The notes beneath the pieces are model-generated. The model made no database searches and had not been told where the DNA came from. It worked only from the letters and a program-made list of their open reading frames with translations. Positions 53,396 through 61,664 of a DNA stretch of 64,000 nucleotides are shown here, piece by piece; within the stretch, counting starts at the first letter, position 1; each line of letters opens with the position of its first letter. Source of the DNA: Bradyrhizobium roseum (lineage in GTDB: Bacteria > Pseudomonadota > Alphaproteobacteria > Rhizobiales > Xanthobacteraceae). The position numbers and the translations under genes are program-made. The stretch lies in NCBI RefSeq assembly GCF_030413175.1, contig NZ_CP129212.1, positions 5,866,450 to 5,930,449 on the forward strand, in the 5' to 3' direction.

Positions 53396-56300
53396 TCACC
53401 CCCAGAAGCGCATTTCCATTGCCTCGACCATTGCTTTCGAAATGCCGTGATAGTGCTCTGCACTCGATTTCTGATGGCTGAGATCGAACACGTCGGCGAG
53501 CCCCTTGTGACAGTTCGCTTCAAGCGGCCGCATGCCCAATTGCTCGGCCAGCGCGACGCCCTGATTGAACCAGTCCTTGGCATCGCTCAGGTTTCCCCGA
53601 TACAGATCCACCTCGCCCAGCATTCGCAGCGAATAGGCTTCGTTGGCCCGCTCCCCATGCTTGCGGGCCAGTTCGAGCGCGCGCGTTGCCGCCTTCAAAG
53701 CCTCACTTTCCCGGCCGAGCGAAAGGTAAGCCTCGCTGATGTAAGCCAGCCTGAGCGAGTGCCGGGCAACGAAACCCTTGGATTCCGCAAGCTCGATGCT
53801 CTGCTCCAAAACTGGAATTCCCTCGTTCGCGCGACCCGCCAGAGCCAGGGCATAACCGAAATGCAATGCAACGTAAGCAAAGCCAACGGGACTGTCTGCA
53901 AACGCGCCCGCCGCCAGCGCGCGTTCGAACGAGCGCAAGGCCCGGCGTAAGTTTCCCTGACGTAGGGCAACGACACCCAGTCCGATATGCGCGTATCCAC
54001 AACTGAAGGGATGGCTCGCATTCTCGGCGATGCGAAGGGCATCTTCGCCGATATTGAATGCTTCGGAGAATTGTCCGGTGTCGGCGAGGCCCCAGGCGAT
54101 GAAGCTACGCGAGAACGCCGCAGGCAGCACGAACATCCCGAAGCGTTGGCTGGCCAGGCTGCCTTCCAGATGAATGGCGTTCCAGCCAAAACGTTCGCGC
54201 GCCTTCTGATAGTCTCCCTGGGTGTGATGCGCCAACCCAAGAGGCAAATTAGTGACGACCTGGAGCGGCAAATCGGACTCCGCGACGGCGAGCGCCCGCT
54301 CTCCCGCCTCGATCGCTTCCCGGTACCGGCCCAGCATCCAGAACTGCTCGGTCAGATACGACTGCACCCATCCGTCGCGCTGCCTGTCACCGATACGACG
54401 AGCCAGTTGCTCAGCTTCACGCAGGCGCGAAGCAATGCGGGCGCGATCTCCGAGGGGCTGCAACACGTTGCGGATATCGAATCGGATATCGATCGCCTGT
54501 TCGATCGTTTCCTTGCTTTGCGGCAGCCCAGCCAACGCTTCGAGAGCTTGCTCGAAGAGAACCACAGCTTCGGGATAGGCTTCCCGGTCCGCTGCCTTGG
54601 TTCCCGCCTGACGCAGATATATTACGGCCTTCTCCTGAAGCCCGCCACGGAGCGAGTGATCAGCAAGACGTTCAACCTGCTCGCCGATGCGGCCGGAGTA
54701 GACCTTCTCTATCGCGAGAACGACGCGTTGATGGATATCGCGGCGCCGTTCGCTCCGCAGGCCTCCGTAAGCGACATCGTGAGTTAGAGCGTGCTTGAAT
54801 GAATACCGAAGGTCGGGAAACAGCTGGGTGGGAAATACAAACTCGGCGGTCTGCAAATGGTCGAGAACGCCGCGGAGTTCGCTGTCGGGAAGGTTGCTGA
54901 TCTCCTTCAGCAGCGAGAGCGGAACGTCGTGTCCGATGACCGCCGCCTCCTGCAGCAACCGCTTCTCCGCTTTCGGCAGCGCGTCGATACGGGCGGCGAG
55001 GACGGCCTGTACGGTGGGCGGAATTTCGTTTCCGGAGATCGGCTTAATGAGCTTGTAGTTCTGTCGAGATCCCTCCAAAATTTTGCGGTCGACCAGCGTC
55101 CGTACAAGCTCCTCTACGAAGAACGGATTCCCACCAGCACGATCGAGGACAAAATTCTTGAGGCTTTCAAGCGCCGGGTCCGACCCCAGCAGCGAATGCA
55201 AAAGCGTGGTGAGGTTTCCGCTCTCAAGAGGCTCAAGGCGCAGATTGCGGTAATTCGGCCGTCCCTTCCAATCGTCGTGGAACTCGGGTCGATAGGTTAC
55301 CAGCAACAGCAGGCGCGCGTCGCGCGCGTTGACGACTATTTCGTTCAGCAGGCCAAGGGTGAGAGAATCGTTCCAGTGCAAGTCCTCGAACACCGCCACG
55401 ACCGGCTGCACATGGTTCTCGCGCAACAGCAATCGGGTAATGGCCTGGTAGGTGTGCTGCCGGTGCTGGAGCGGATCCAGCGACTGGAAGGGATGCCCCG
55501 CATCCAATGCATCCAGCAGATCGAGCAGCGGCGGGATGACGTCCTGCAGCGATGGATCGAGCGCCAGAATTTTTTCGGTCACCTTCTCGCGGATCGACCT
55601 CGCATTGTCGCGCTGATTGATCTTGAAGTAGTAGTGCCGAAGCAACTCGATCACCGGCAAATACGATGCCGCATGGCCGTATGAAGCCGAGTTGGTTTCG
55701 AGGACCAGACAGTCTTCGGTCATGGACGAATGAACAAATTCGTGGATCAGGCGCGACTTGCCCATTCCAGGCTCACCGACGACTGCAACGACCTGACCGC
55801 GGCCGCCGCGGGCCTGATGCAGCGCCTGGGTCAGCTGTTGAATTTCAAGGTCCCGGCCGACAAAGGGCGTCAACCCGCGCGAGGCGGCCGCCTGCAGCCT
55901 TGTCCGCTCGAAGCCGCCTTCGGTGATCTCGAACACCTCAACCGGATGCGCAAGGCCTTTTATCGGCATTTCGCCGAGTGACTTGGCCTCGACGTATCCC
56001 TCGACCAGCCGGATCGTATCGGCAGCGGCGAGCACGGAGCCCGGCATCGCCATTTGCTCCATGCGCGATGCCAGATGGGCCGTCTGTCCGACGACGGTAT
56101 AATCCATGTAGAGGTCGTTGTTGATTGACGAGACGACGATCTCCCCCGAATTGATCCCGACCCGGATCGTGATGGGTACGCCGTGCATGCGGCGGATCTC
56201 TTCCGCGTAGCGAGCGATCGTCTGCTGCATCCTGAGCGCGGCGTAGCAAGCCCGCACCGCATGATCCTCATGCGCCAGGGGAGCTCCGAACAGCGCCATG

Positions 56301-56725
56301 ATGCCATCGCCCATAACCCTGTTCACCATGCCTTCATAATGGTGAACGGCTTCGAGCATGTGGTCGAGAACCGGGTCGAGCAGCCTCTGTGCTTCCTCGG
56401 GATCGCGATCCGCTATGATCTGAAGAGATCCGACGATGTCGGCAAACAGCACGGTCACCTGCTTGCGTTCGCCTTCAAGGTCGCGTTTCGTCGTCAATAT
56501 CCGGACGGCGAGATGCTTTGGCGTATAGTTCTCGGGCGACAGGAAGCGGTTTACCGCACGATGCTCTTCATCGAGTCCAATCGGGTGCGCGCATTGAGAG
56601 CAGAATTTGGCGCCCTCCGACACGAAGCTACCGCAATCGGGACAGCGGCGGTCGAAAGGAGCGGCACACTGCTCGCAGAACTTGGCTTCAGGTCGATTGT
56701 CGTGTTCGCACCTGGGGCACTGCAT
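53396..56725 (-). CDS. Zinc-ribbon / class III cyclase / AAA-type ATPase / TPR signalling protein
   Basis: A 1109-residue multidomain protein. Domains: two zinc ribbons (Cys 3, 6, 17, 20 and 28, 31, 42, 45), a class III nucleotidyl-cyclase domain (about 85-265; TVLFADIVGS... VNRVMGDGIMALFG), a STAND/AAA-type ATPase (Walker A GEPGMGKS, Walker B VFEDLHW) and a long C-terminal TPR array. The metal Asps of the cyclase are kept, but the usual substrate Lys is Arg (VNRVMGDG) and DAVN is replaced by QTAH, so catalysis may be lost. It probably acts as a signal-gated switch. First gene of a three-gene operon with two unknown proteins. Confidence 0.85.
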   Translation of the reverse strand: MQCPRCEHDNRPEAKFCEQCAAPFDRRCPDCGSFVSEGAKFCSQCAHPIGLDEEHRAVNRFLSPENYTPKHLAVRILTTKRDLEGERKQVTVLFADIVGSLQIIADRDPEEAQRLLDPVLDHMLEAVHHYEGMVNRVMGDGIMALFGAPLAHEDHAVRACYAALRMQQTIARYAEEIRRMHGVPITIRVGINSGEIVVSSINNDLYMDYTVVGQTAHLASRMEQMAMPGSVLAAADTIRLVEGYVEAKSLGEMPIKGLAHPVEVFEITEGGFERTRLQAAASRGLTPFVGRDLEIQQLTQALHQARGGRGQVVAVVGEPGMGKSRLIHEFVHSSMTEDCLVLETNSASYGHAASYLPVIELLRHYYFKINQRDNARSIREKVTEKILALDPSLQDVIPPLLDLLDALDAGHPFQSLDPLQHRQHTYQAITRLLLRENHVQPVVAVFEDLHWNDSLTLGLLNEIVVNARDARLLLLVTYRPEFHDDWKGRPNYRNLRLEPLESGNLTTLLHSLLGSDPALESLKNFVLDRAGGNPFFVEELVRTLVDRKILEGSRQNYKLIKPISGNEIPPTVQAVLAARIDALPKAEKRLLQEAAVIGHDVPLSLLKEISNLPDSELRGVLDHLQTAEFVFPTQLFPDLRYSFKHALTHDVAYGGLRSERRRDIHQRVVLAIEKVYSGRIGEQVERLADHSLRGGLQEKAVIYLRQAGTKAADREAYPEAVVLFEQALEALAGLPQSKETIEQAIDIRFDIRNVLQPLGDRARIASRLREAEQLARRIGDRQRDGWVQSYLTEQFWMLGRYREAIEAGERALAVAESDLPLQVVTNLPLGLAHHTQGDYQKARERFGWNAIHLEGSLASQRFGMFVLPAAFSRSFIAWGLADTGQFSEAFNIGEDALRIAENASHPFSCGYAHIGLGVVALRQGNLRRALRSFERALAAGAFADSPVGFAYVALHFGYALALAGRANEGIPVLEQSIELAESKGFVARHSLRLAYISEAYLSLGRESEALKAATRALELARKHGERANEAYSLRMLGEVDLYRGNLSDAKDWFNQGVALAEQLGMRPLEANCHKGLADVFDLSHQKSSAEHYHGISKAMVEAMEMRFWG

Positions 56726-56915
56726 CTGAACCGTCAGCTGAGCGGTTAGTACGCGACACAACATCCTACTTCGCCGGACGGCCGACAACAACCCGGAAGC
56801 GCGATGGACGGCATATCGGCCATCTACAAACCGGAAGAAGCGCGCGCCAAGCGGACCGAGCGGGCAGGCCTGCCAGGCTCGAAAAGCTCGTACACGTTGA
56901 GCCGGTTCACAGGCG

Positions 56916-57947
56916 CTATCTTGACGGTTCGAGCGATCGCCGCCGCCAATGAGCGGCGTTGACCGCGCCCGGCGGAACGTCGCAACGAATAACAGCCTCG
57001 ACCTGCCGCACCGTCTCCAGCGCCTGGCTTTCGATCGCCGGCGGCGTCAGGCCGCCGATATGCGGGGTGGCGATGACGTTGGGCAATTTTGCCAGTTCCG
57101 GCGACGGCATCTGGTCCGGCGCGCGGCCGACATCCATCGCGGCGCCGGCGATGCGGTTGTCGCGCAGCGCTGCCGCCAGCGCGGCTTCGTCGACGAGATT
57201 GCCGCGCGACAGGTTGATGAAGAACGCATGCGGCTGCATCCGCGCCAGCGCGGCGTGCCCGATCAGGTTTTCGGTCTGCGCGTTGGCGACGGCAAGACAC
57301 ACGACGTAGTCGGCGCGGCGGAGCAGATCGTCGAGCGGCACGTGCCGGATGCCGGCATCGCTGACGGTTGCAAAAGGATCGGCGACCAGCACCTCCATGC
57401 CCAACACCTTGGCGATGTCAGCCAGATAGCGGCCGATGCTGCCATAGCCGATGATGCCGAGACGGCTGCCCGCGAGTTGCCGGCCCATCACAATCTCCGG
57501 CTTGCGCCCGGCGTGATAGTCGGCGGTGGCGCGCGAGACGCCGCGTGACAGGTCGACCATGAAGCCGAGCGCGAGTTCGGCGACCGACGGCACGAACCCC
57601 GGCCCCGCCCGCGTGACCAGAATGCCGGCCGCAGACGCTGCATCGACATCGACGTTGCGGATATCGACCGCGCAGCGGACGAAGGCGCGCAGGTTCGGCA
57701 GCGCCGGAAATATCTCGCCCGGCCCGGCAGTGAGGCGATCGGCGACGATGATGTCGACGTCGCCCGCGGCCTCGATCAGGCCCGCGGCGTCGAGCGCGTC
57801 GCTGGATTCGTGCAGCTTGACCTCGGCAATGGCCTGCAGGCCGCTGATGGCGCGCGCGCCGTAATATTGGGCGCGGGATTGCGGCGTGTGGGTCAGCAGG
57901 ACTTTCAACGCAGGGCGCTTTCTGATCGAACGTTGCGGCCGGCGCAT
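56916..57947 (-). CDS. D-isomer-specific 2-hydroxyacid dehydrogenase family protein
   Basis: A 343-residue NAD-dependent enzyme resembling phosphoglycerate dehydrogenases. The nucleotide motif is LGIIGYGSIGRYLADIAKVLGM, the catalytic Arg is in INLSRGNLVDEAAL and the catalytic His in ATPHIGGLT. The segment normally reading DVFxxEP is DVGRAPDQ, so the usual catalytic Glu is absent, with Asp next to its place. The start is uncertain: ATG at 57947 or TTG at 57908 near the first strand (KVLLTHTPQSRAQYY). Substrate unknown. Confidence 0.82.
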   Translation of the reverse strand: MRRPQRSIRKRPALKVLLTHTPQSRAQYYGARAISGLQAIAEVKLHESSDALDAAGLIEAAGDVDIIVADRLTAGPGEIFPALPNLRAFVRCAVDIRNVDVDAASAAGILVTRAGPGFVPSVAELALGFMVDLSRGVSRATADYHAGRKPEIVMGRQLAGSRLGIIGYGSIGRYLADIAKVLGMEVLVADPFATVSDAGIRHVPLDDLLRRADYVVCLAVANAQTENLIGHAALARMQPHAFFINLSRGNLVDEAALAAALRDNRIAGAAMDVGRAPDQMPSPELAKLPNVIATPHIGGLTPPAIESQALETVRQVEAVIRCDVPPGAVNAAHWRRRSLEPSR

Positions 57948-57987
57948 TTATGGCCAAACCGCCGCGGCGTGCAAGGCAACCCGGCTG

Positions 57988-60030
57988 CTACTTCGTCCGC
58001 GCCACCGTCGTGCCGTCCCAGTCTTCGCCGGCGGGATTGTCCAGTTGCTGCCGGCAGCGTTCGATCATCGCCGAGGAGGCCACATCATCACGGGTTTGCA
58101 GCACGGTCTCGAAGGCTGCGACCGCCGCCTTGAAATCGCGGGCGCGAAAAGCGGCGAGACCAGCTTCATAGGAGACCGCCCAGTCGGGCTTGCCCTCCAG
58201 CCCGCCGGCCATGCCAAGCAGTTCATAGATCTGCAGGCCGCCGGCGCGGCCATAGACGGCGAGCCGGTCGAGTTCGCGAACCACGATACTATCCCCCGCC
58301 AGCCGGCGCGTTTCGGGGCCGATGATGATGGTGGAGCCATACGCCTTGTTGGTGCCCTCCAGCCGGCTCGCGATGTTCACGGCGTCGCCGATCACGGTAT
58401 AGTTCAGCCGCACTTCGGAGCCGATATTGCCGACCAGCATGTCGCCGGAATTGATGCCGATGCGGATCCTGACGGGCTCGCCGCGGTCGTCGACGAGGCC
58501 CGCCGCCTCCATGGCGCGCCGGCATGCCAGCGCCGCGCGGCAACAGTCGACGGCGTGATCCGGATTGGGCGCCGGCGCGCCCCAGAATGCCATCACGGCA
58601 TCGCCGATGAATTTGTCGATGGTGCCGTTGTGATGTTGAATTTGCGCCGAGACGCCGTCGAAATAGCGCGACAGCAGCGGAATGATGCGGTCACCGAGCC
58701 GCTCCGACATGCCGGTGAAGCCGGCGAGATCGATGAACATCACGCTCATCGGCCGGATCGCGCCGCCGAGCCGCGCGCCGTTGCCGTCGCTGATCAGCCG
58801 CTTGACCAGATCGGCGGGAATGTATTTTCGGAATGCGGCCAGCCCCTGCGCCATGTCGCCGATGGCACCGGAAAGATTTTCGATCTCGGTCAGCCGCGAC
58901 GGATGCCGCTGCACCTTGTCGAGGTCGAAACGCTCGACATGCCTGATCTCGTTCACCACCTTGATCAGGGGCGCTGCGATCAGGCGCTGGGCCAGCCACG
59001 CCGACAGCAATCCGGCGAACACGATCAGCACCGCAAGCCCGATCAGCAGATTGCGGATCGTCATCTGCACCGGGCCGAGAAATTCCGACTCGGGCACGAC
59101 AGTGACCAGCGACCAGCCCGGGAATGAAATCGGCGTCAGCACCGCCTGATACGGTTTTCCGTCCCGCGTCACCTTGGTGTGGAACGGCTCGCCTTCGCCG
59201 GGGCTGTAGGCGCTGGCGTTCCGGATTGCATCCACCGCGATAGGAAACAGCGGGTGCTCGAGCTTGAGCGGCGTCAGCTCGTCGGCGTCGCTGTCGGGCA
59301 CCGCGATCGGCGCGCCGTCACGGGTCAGGATGAAGGCGCCGGCCGATTTTCCCACGGTGAGCTGCGACAGGAAGTTCGAGACCCGCGTCAGCTCGATGAT
59401 GATCGCCAGCACGCCGGCGCGCTTGCCGTCGACGTCGATCGGCGCGGAGAACACGGCGGCCGGGCGATCGCCGTTGGGGTGCGAGGTCAGGGTCGTCCAG
59501 TTGTCGTCGCCGGACTGCACCACCTCGCGAAACCATTCCTGATCGGTAACCGAATAGGTGGTGTCCTCGACACGGCTCTCTTTCAGAACGAGATCACTGC
59601 CGGCCAATTCGTAGCGATCGGTCCGCAGCTTGCGATCGGGAACGGTGATCTCGATCGTCTCGATGCCGTTGCCGCCCCGCTTGTGGCCGGCGGAGAACGA
59701 TCCATCCGGCGCAGCGAACGCCACCCAGGAAATCGTCGTCTGCGAGCGCAGCTGCGAAACCAGCACCAGCTGACGTTTCCTGACGTCGTTGATGTCGATG
59801 ACCTGCCCGGCGAGCAGCGTCCGCAAGGCGATGCGCGAGGAGCGCGCTTCCCCGGTGATCGACTGTAGTTCGTCGCCCACCGCCGAGACGATCTGGTCGT
59901 TGATGGTGCTGGCCAGGGTCTGGCTAACCTGGTGGGCGGTGCGCCACCATAGCAAATGCACGCCGACGGCGCTGACGACGATGGACGTCAGCACGAGGGC
60001 AGAAATGGCAGTGCGGATGCCAAGGCGCAT
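57988..60030 (-). CDS. Membrane adenylate cyclase with Cache sensor and HAMP domain
   Basis: A 680-residue sensor enzyme from the start at 60030. TM1 is at residues 5-30, a periplasmic dCache-like region at about 40-325, TM2 at about 328-350, HAMP to about 400 and a class III cyclase at about 425-600. The catalytic residues are all present: Asp in MFIDLAGFTG and FIGDAVMAFWG, Lys in TIDKFIGD, and Asp, Asn and Arg in YTVIGDAVNIASRLE. It should make cAMP in response to a periplasmic ligand. The C-terminal ~60 residues look TPR-like (AVSYEAGLAAFRARDFKAAVAAFE). Confidence 0.9.
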   Translation of the reverse strand: MRLGIRTAISALVLTSIVVSAVGVHLLWWRTAHQVSQTLASTINDQIVSAVGDELQSITGEARSSRIALRTLLAGQVIDINDVRKRQLVLVSQLRSQTTISWVAFAAPDGSFSAGHKRGGNGIETIEITVPDRKLRTDRYELAGSDLVLKESRVEDTTYSVTDQEWFREVVQSGDDNWTTLTSHPNGDRPAAVFSAPIDVDGKRAGVLAIIIELTRVSNFLSQLTVGKSAGAFILTRDGAPIAVPDSDADELTPLKLEHPLFPIAVDAIRNASAYSPGEGEPFHTKVTRDGKPYQAVLTPISFPGWSLVTVVPESEFLGPVQMTIRNLLIGLAVLIVFAGLLSAWLAQRLIAAPLIKVVNEIRHVERFDLDKVQRHPSRLTEIENLSGAIGDMAQGLAAFRKYIPADLVKRLISDGNGARLGGAIRPMSVMFIDLAGFTGMSERLGDRIIPLLSRYFDGVSAQIQHHNGTIDKFIGDAVMAFWGAPAPNPDHAVDCCRAALACRRAMEAAGLVDDRGEPVRIRIGINSGDMLVGNIGSEVRLNYTVIGDAVNIASRLEGTNKAYGSTIIIGPETRRLAGDSIVVRELDRLAVYGRAGGLQIYELLGMAGGLEGKPDWAVSYEAGLAAFRARDFKAAVAAFETVLQTRDDVASSAMIERCRQQLDNPAGEDWDGTTVARTK

Positions 60031-60231
60031 GCCGGGGTCCAGTTTCGCGAGGCCGCTTATGGGCTTTACGCGACCATAGCAGCGTCCGTTTCGTCCGCGA
60101 GACCAATTTGGACACCCGGACACGGCTCTGTGACCGAACTTGAGCCGCAATGCCGACGAAACTTATCGATTGGCTGTTCCGTATGGGCAAAGACGGCGCT
60201 ATGCCTTGCGGCAATTCTCGAAGGTCATGCA

Positions 60232-60963
60232 ATGCAAGATGTTTCCATCCCGGCGGCCCTGATTGCCGGTCTCGTCAGCTTCCTCTCGCCCTGCGTGCTG
60301 CCGCTGGTGCCGCCCTATCTGATCTACCTCACCGGCGCGACCATCGAACATGTCGCCAATGACGAGACGGAGCAGGCCTCCAAGCGGGCGGTGATGATCT
60401 CGGCGCTGATGTTCGTGCTGGGCTTTTCCACGGTGTTCGTCGCGCTCGGCGCCAGTGCCTCGCTGGTCGGCGGGCTGATCCGGGCGTGGTCGGCCGAGCT
60501 GTCGATCGTGGCGGGAATCGTCATCATCATCATGGGCCTGCATTTCCTCGGCCTGACCCGGATCGGCCTGCTGATGCGCGAGGGCCGGATGCCGATGCCG
60601 AAACCGGTCGGGCTGTGGGGCGCCTACGTGATGGGTCTGGCCTTTGCCTTCGGCTGGACCCCATGCATCGGCCCGATCCTGGCGGCGATCCTGTCGGTTG
60701 CAGCGGCCGAGGCTACCGTCGCCAAGGGCGCCGGCCTGCTCGCGGTTTATTCCGCCGGCCTCGGCATCCCTTTCCTGCTCGCCGCCTTCATGATCGAGCA
60801 GTTCTCCTCGCTGTTCGCGCGCATGAAAAAGCATCTGAGCAAGGTCGAGCACGCCATGGGCGTGCTGATGGTGATCACCGGCATCGGCTTTTTGACCGGC
60901 GCCGTCTCCAATGTCAGCATCTGGCTGCTGGAGACTTTCCCCGCACTGCAAAATTTCGGTTAG
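60232..60963 (+). CDS. ccdA: CcdA-type cytochrome c biogenesis/thiol transport protein
   Basis: A 243-residue membrane protein with six helices. The two redox Cys are in FLSPCVLPLVPPYL (Cys21) and GWTPCIGPILAA, the DsbD-gamma/CcdA signature. It carries electrons from cytoplasmic thioredoxin to periplasmic thiol proteins. AAGG lies 7 nt before the start at 60232. It lies upstream of DoxX and a secreted DUF255 protein with a CxxC-type motif, which may be its partner. Confidence 0.93.
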   Translation: MQDVSIPAALIAGLVSFLSPCVLPLVPPYLIYLTGATIEHVANDETEQASKRAVMISALMFVLGFSTVFVALGASASLVGGLIRAWSAELSIVAGIVIIIMGLHFLGLTRIGLLMREGRMPMPKPVGLWGAYVMGLAFAFGWTPCIGPILAAILSVAAAEATVAKGAGLLAVYSAGLGIPFLLAAFMIEQFSSLFARMKKHLSKVEHAMGVLMVITGIGFLTGAVSNVSIWLLETFPALQNFG

Positions 60964-61110
60964 TACCCGTAACAAACGGACGGGCCGCAGCGAAATGCTG
61001 TCGGGGCCGAACTGCCGCCATCCTGGCCGGCCGCGTTTTCGGCACGCCGGATTTTGGAACACCTCAGACCGCAGTCTCCTTCTGCGCCAAATACTTAGAG
61101 CGGGGTTCGC

Positions 61111-61575
61111 ATGAATTTCATCATCCATCTTCTCATCCTGCTGCCGGCACAGATCGCGTCGCATTTTTCCTGGACCGGGCCGCTGATCATGCGACTCGTG
61201 GTCGGCTACACCTTCATGCTGGCGGGCTGGGGCAAGCTCAACAATCTGCCGCTGATGATCGAGAATTTCGCGGGCTGGGGAATACCTTTCCCGAACATCC
61301 TCACGCCCTTCGTATCCGCCGTCGAATGCTTTGGCGGCGCCATGCTGATCCTCGGCGTGTTTACGCGAATTCCCGCCGCGATGCTGGCGGTGGTCATGGT
61401 CGTCGCGATCATTTCGGCGAAATGGAGCGACGTCGACTCGCTGCAAGCGCTGCTCGGCTTCGAGGAAGCGACCTACTTTGCCGGCTTCATGTGGCTTGCC
61501 ATTGCAGGTCCCGGTGCGGTGTCACTGGACCGCCTGCTGCTGAATGCGGCCGGCCACAGCGAGAAATCGACCTGA
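61111..61575 (+). CDS. DoxX family membrane protein
   Basis: A 154-residue protein with four hydrophobic helices. The opening RLVVGYTFMLAGWGKLNNLPLMIENF and TPFVSAVECFGGAMLILGVFTRIPA are typical of DoxX/DUF417. The family is linked to thiosulfate/quinone redox, sulfur stress and integrity of membrane thiol enzymes. Its place between ccdA and a thioredoxin-like gene suggests a shared redox role. Confidence 0.85.
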   Translation: MNFIIHLLILLPAQIASHFSWTGPLIMRLVVGYTFMLAGWGKLNNLPLMIENFAGWGIPFPNILTPFVSAVECFGGAMLILGVFTRIPAAMLAVVMVVAIISAKWSDVDSLQALLGFEEATYFAGFMWLAIAGPGAVSLDRLLLNAAGHSEKST

Positions 61576-61664
61576 TGCCTCACAATCCTGTGACAGCGGC
61601 GAAAGGCTGAGCCCGGATTTTGGCACGCCCGTAGCTGTCGACACGCCAGCTTTCGGGAGCCGCC

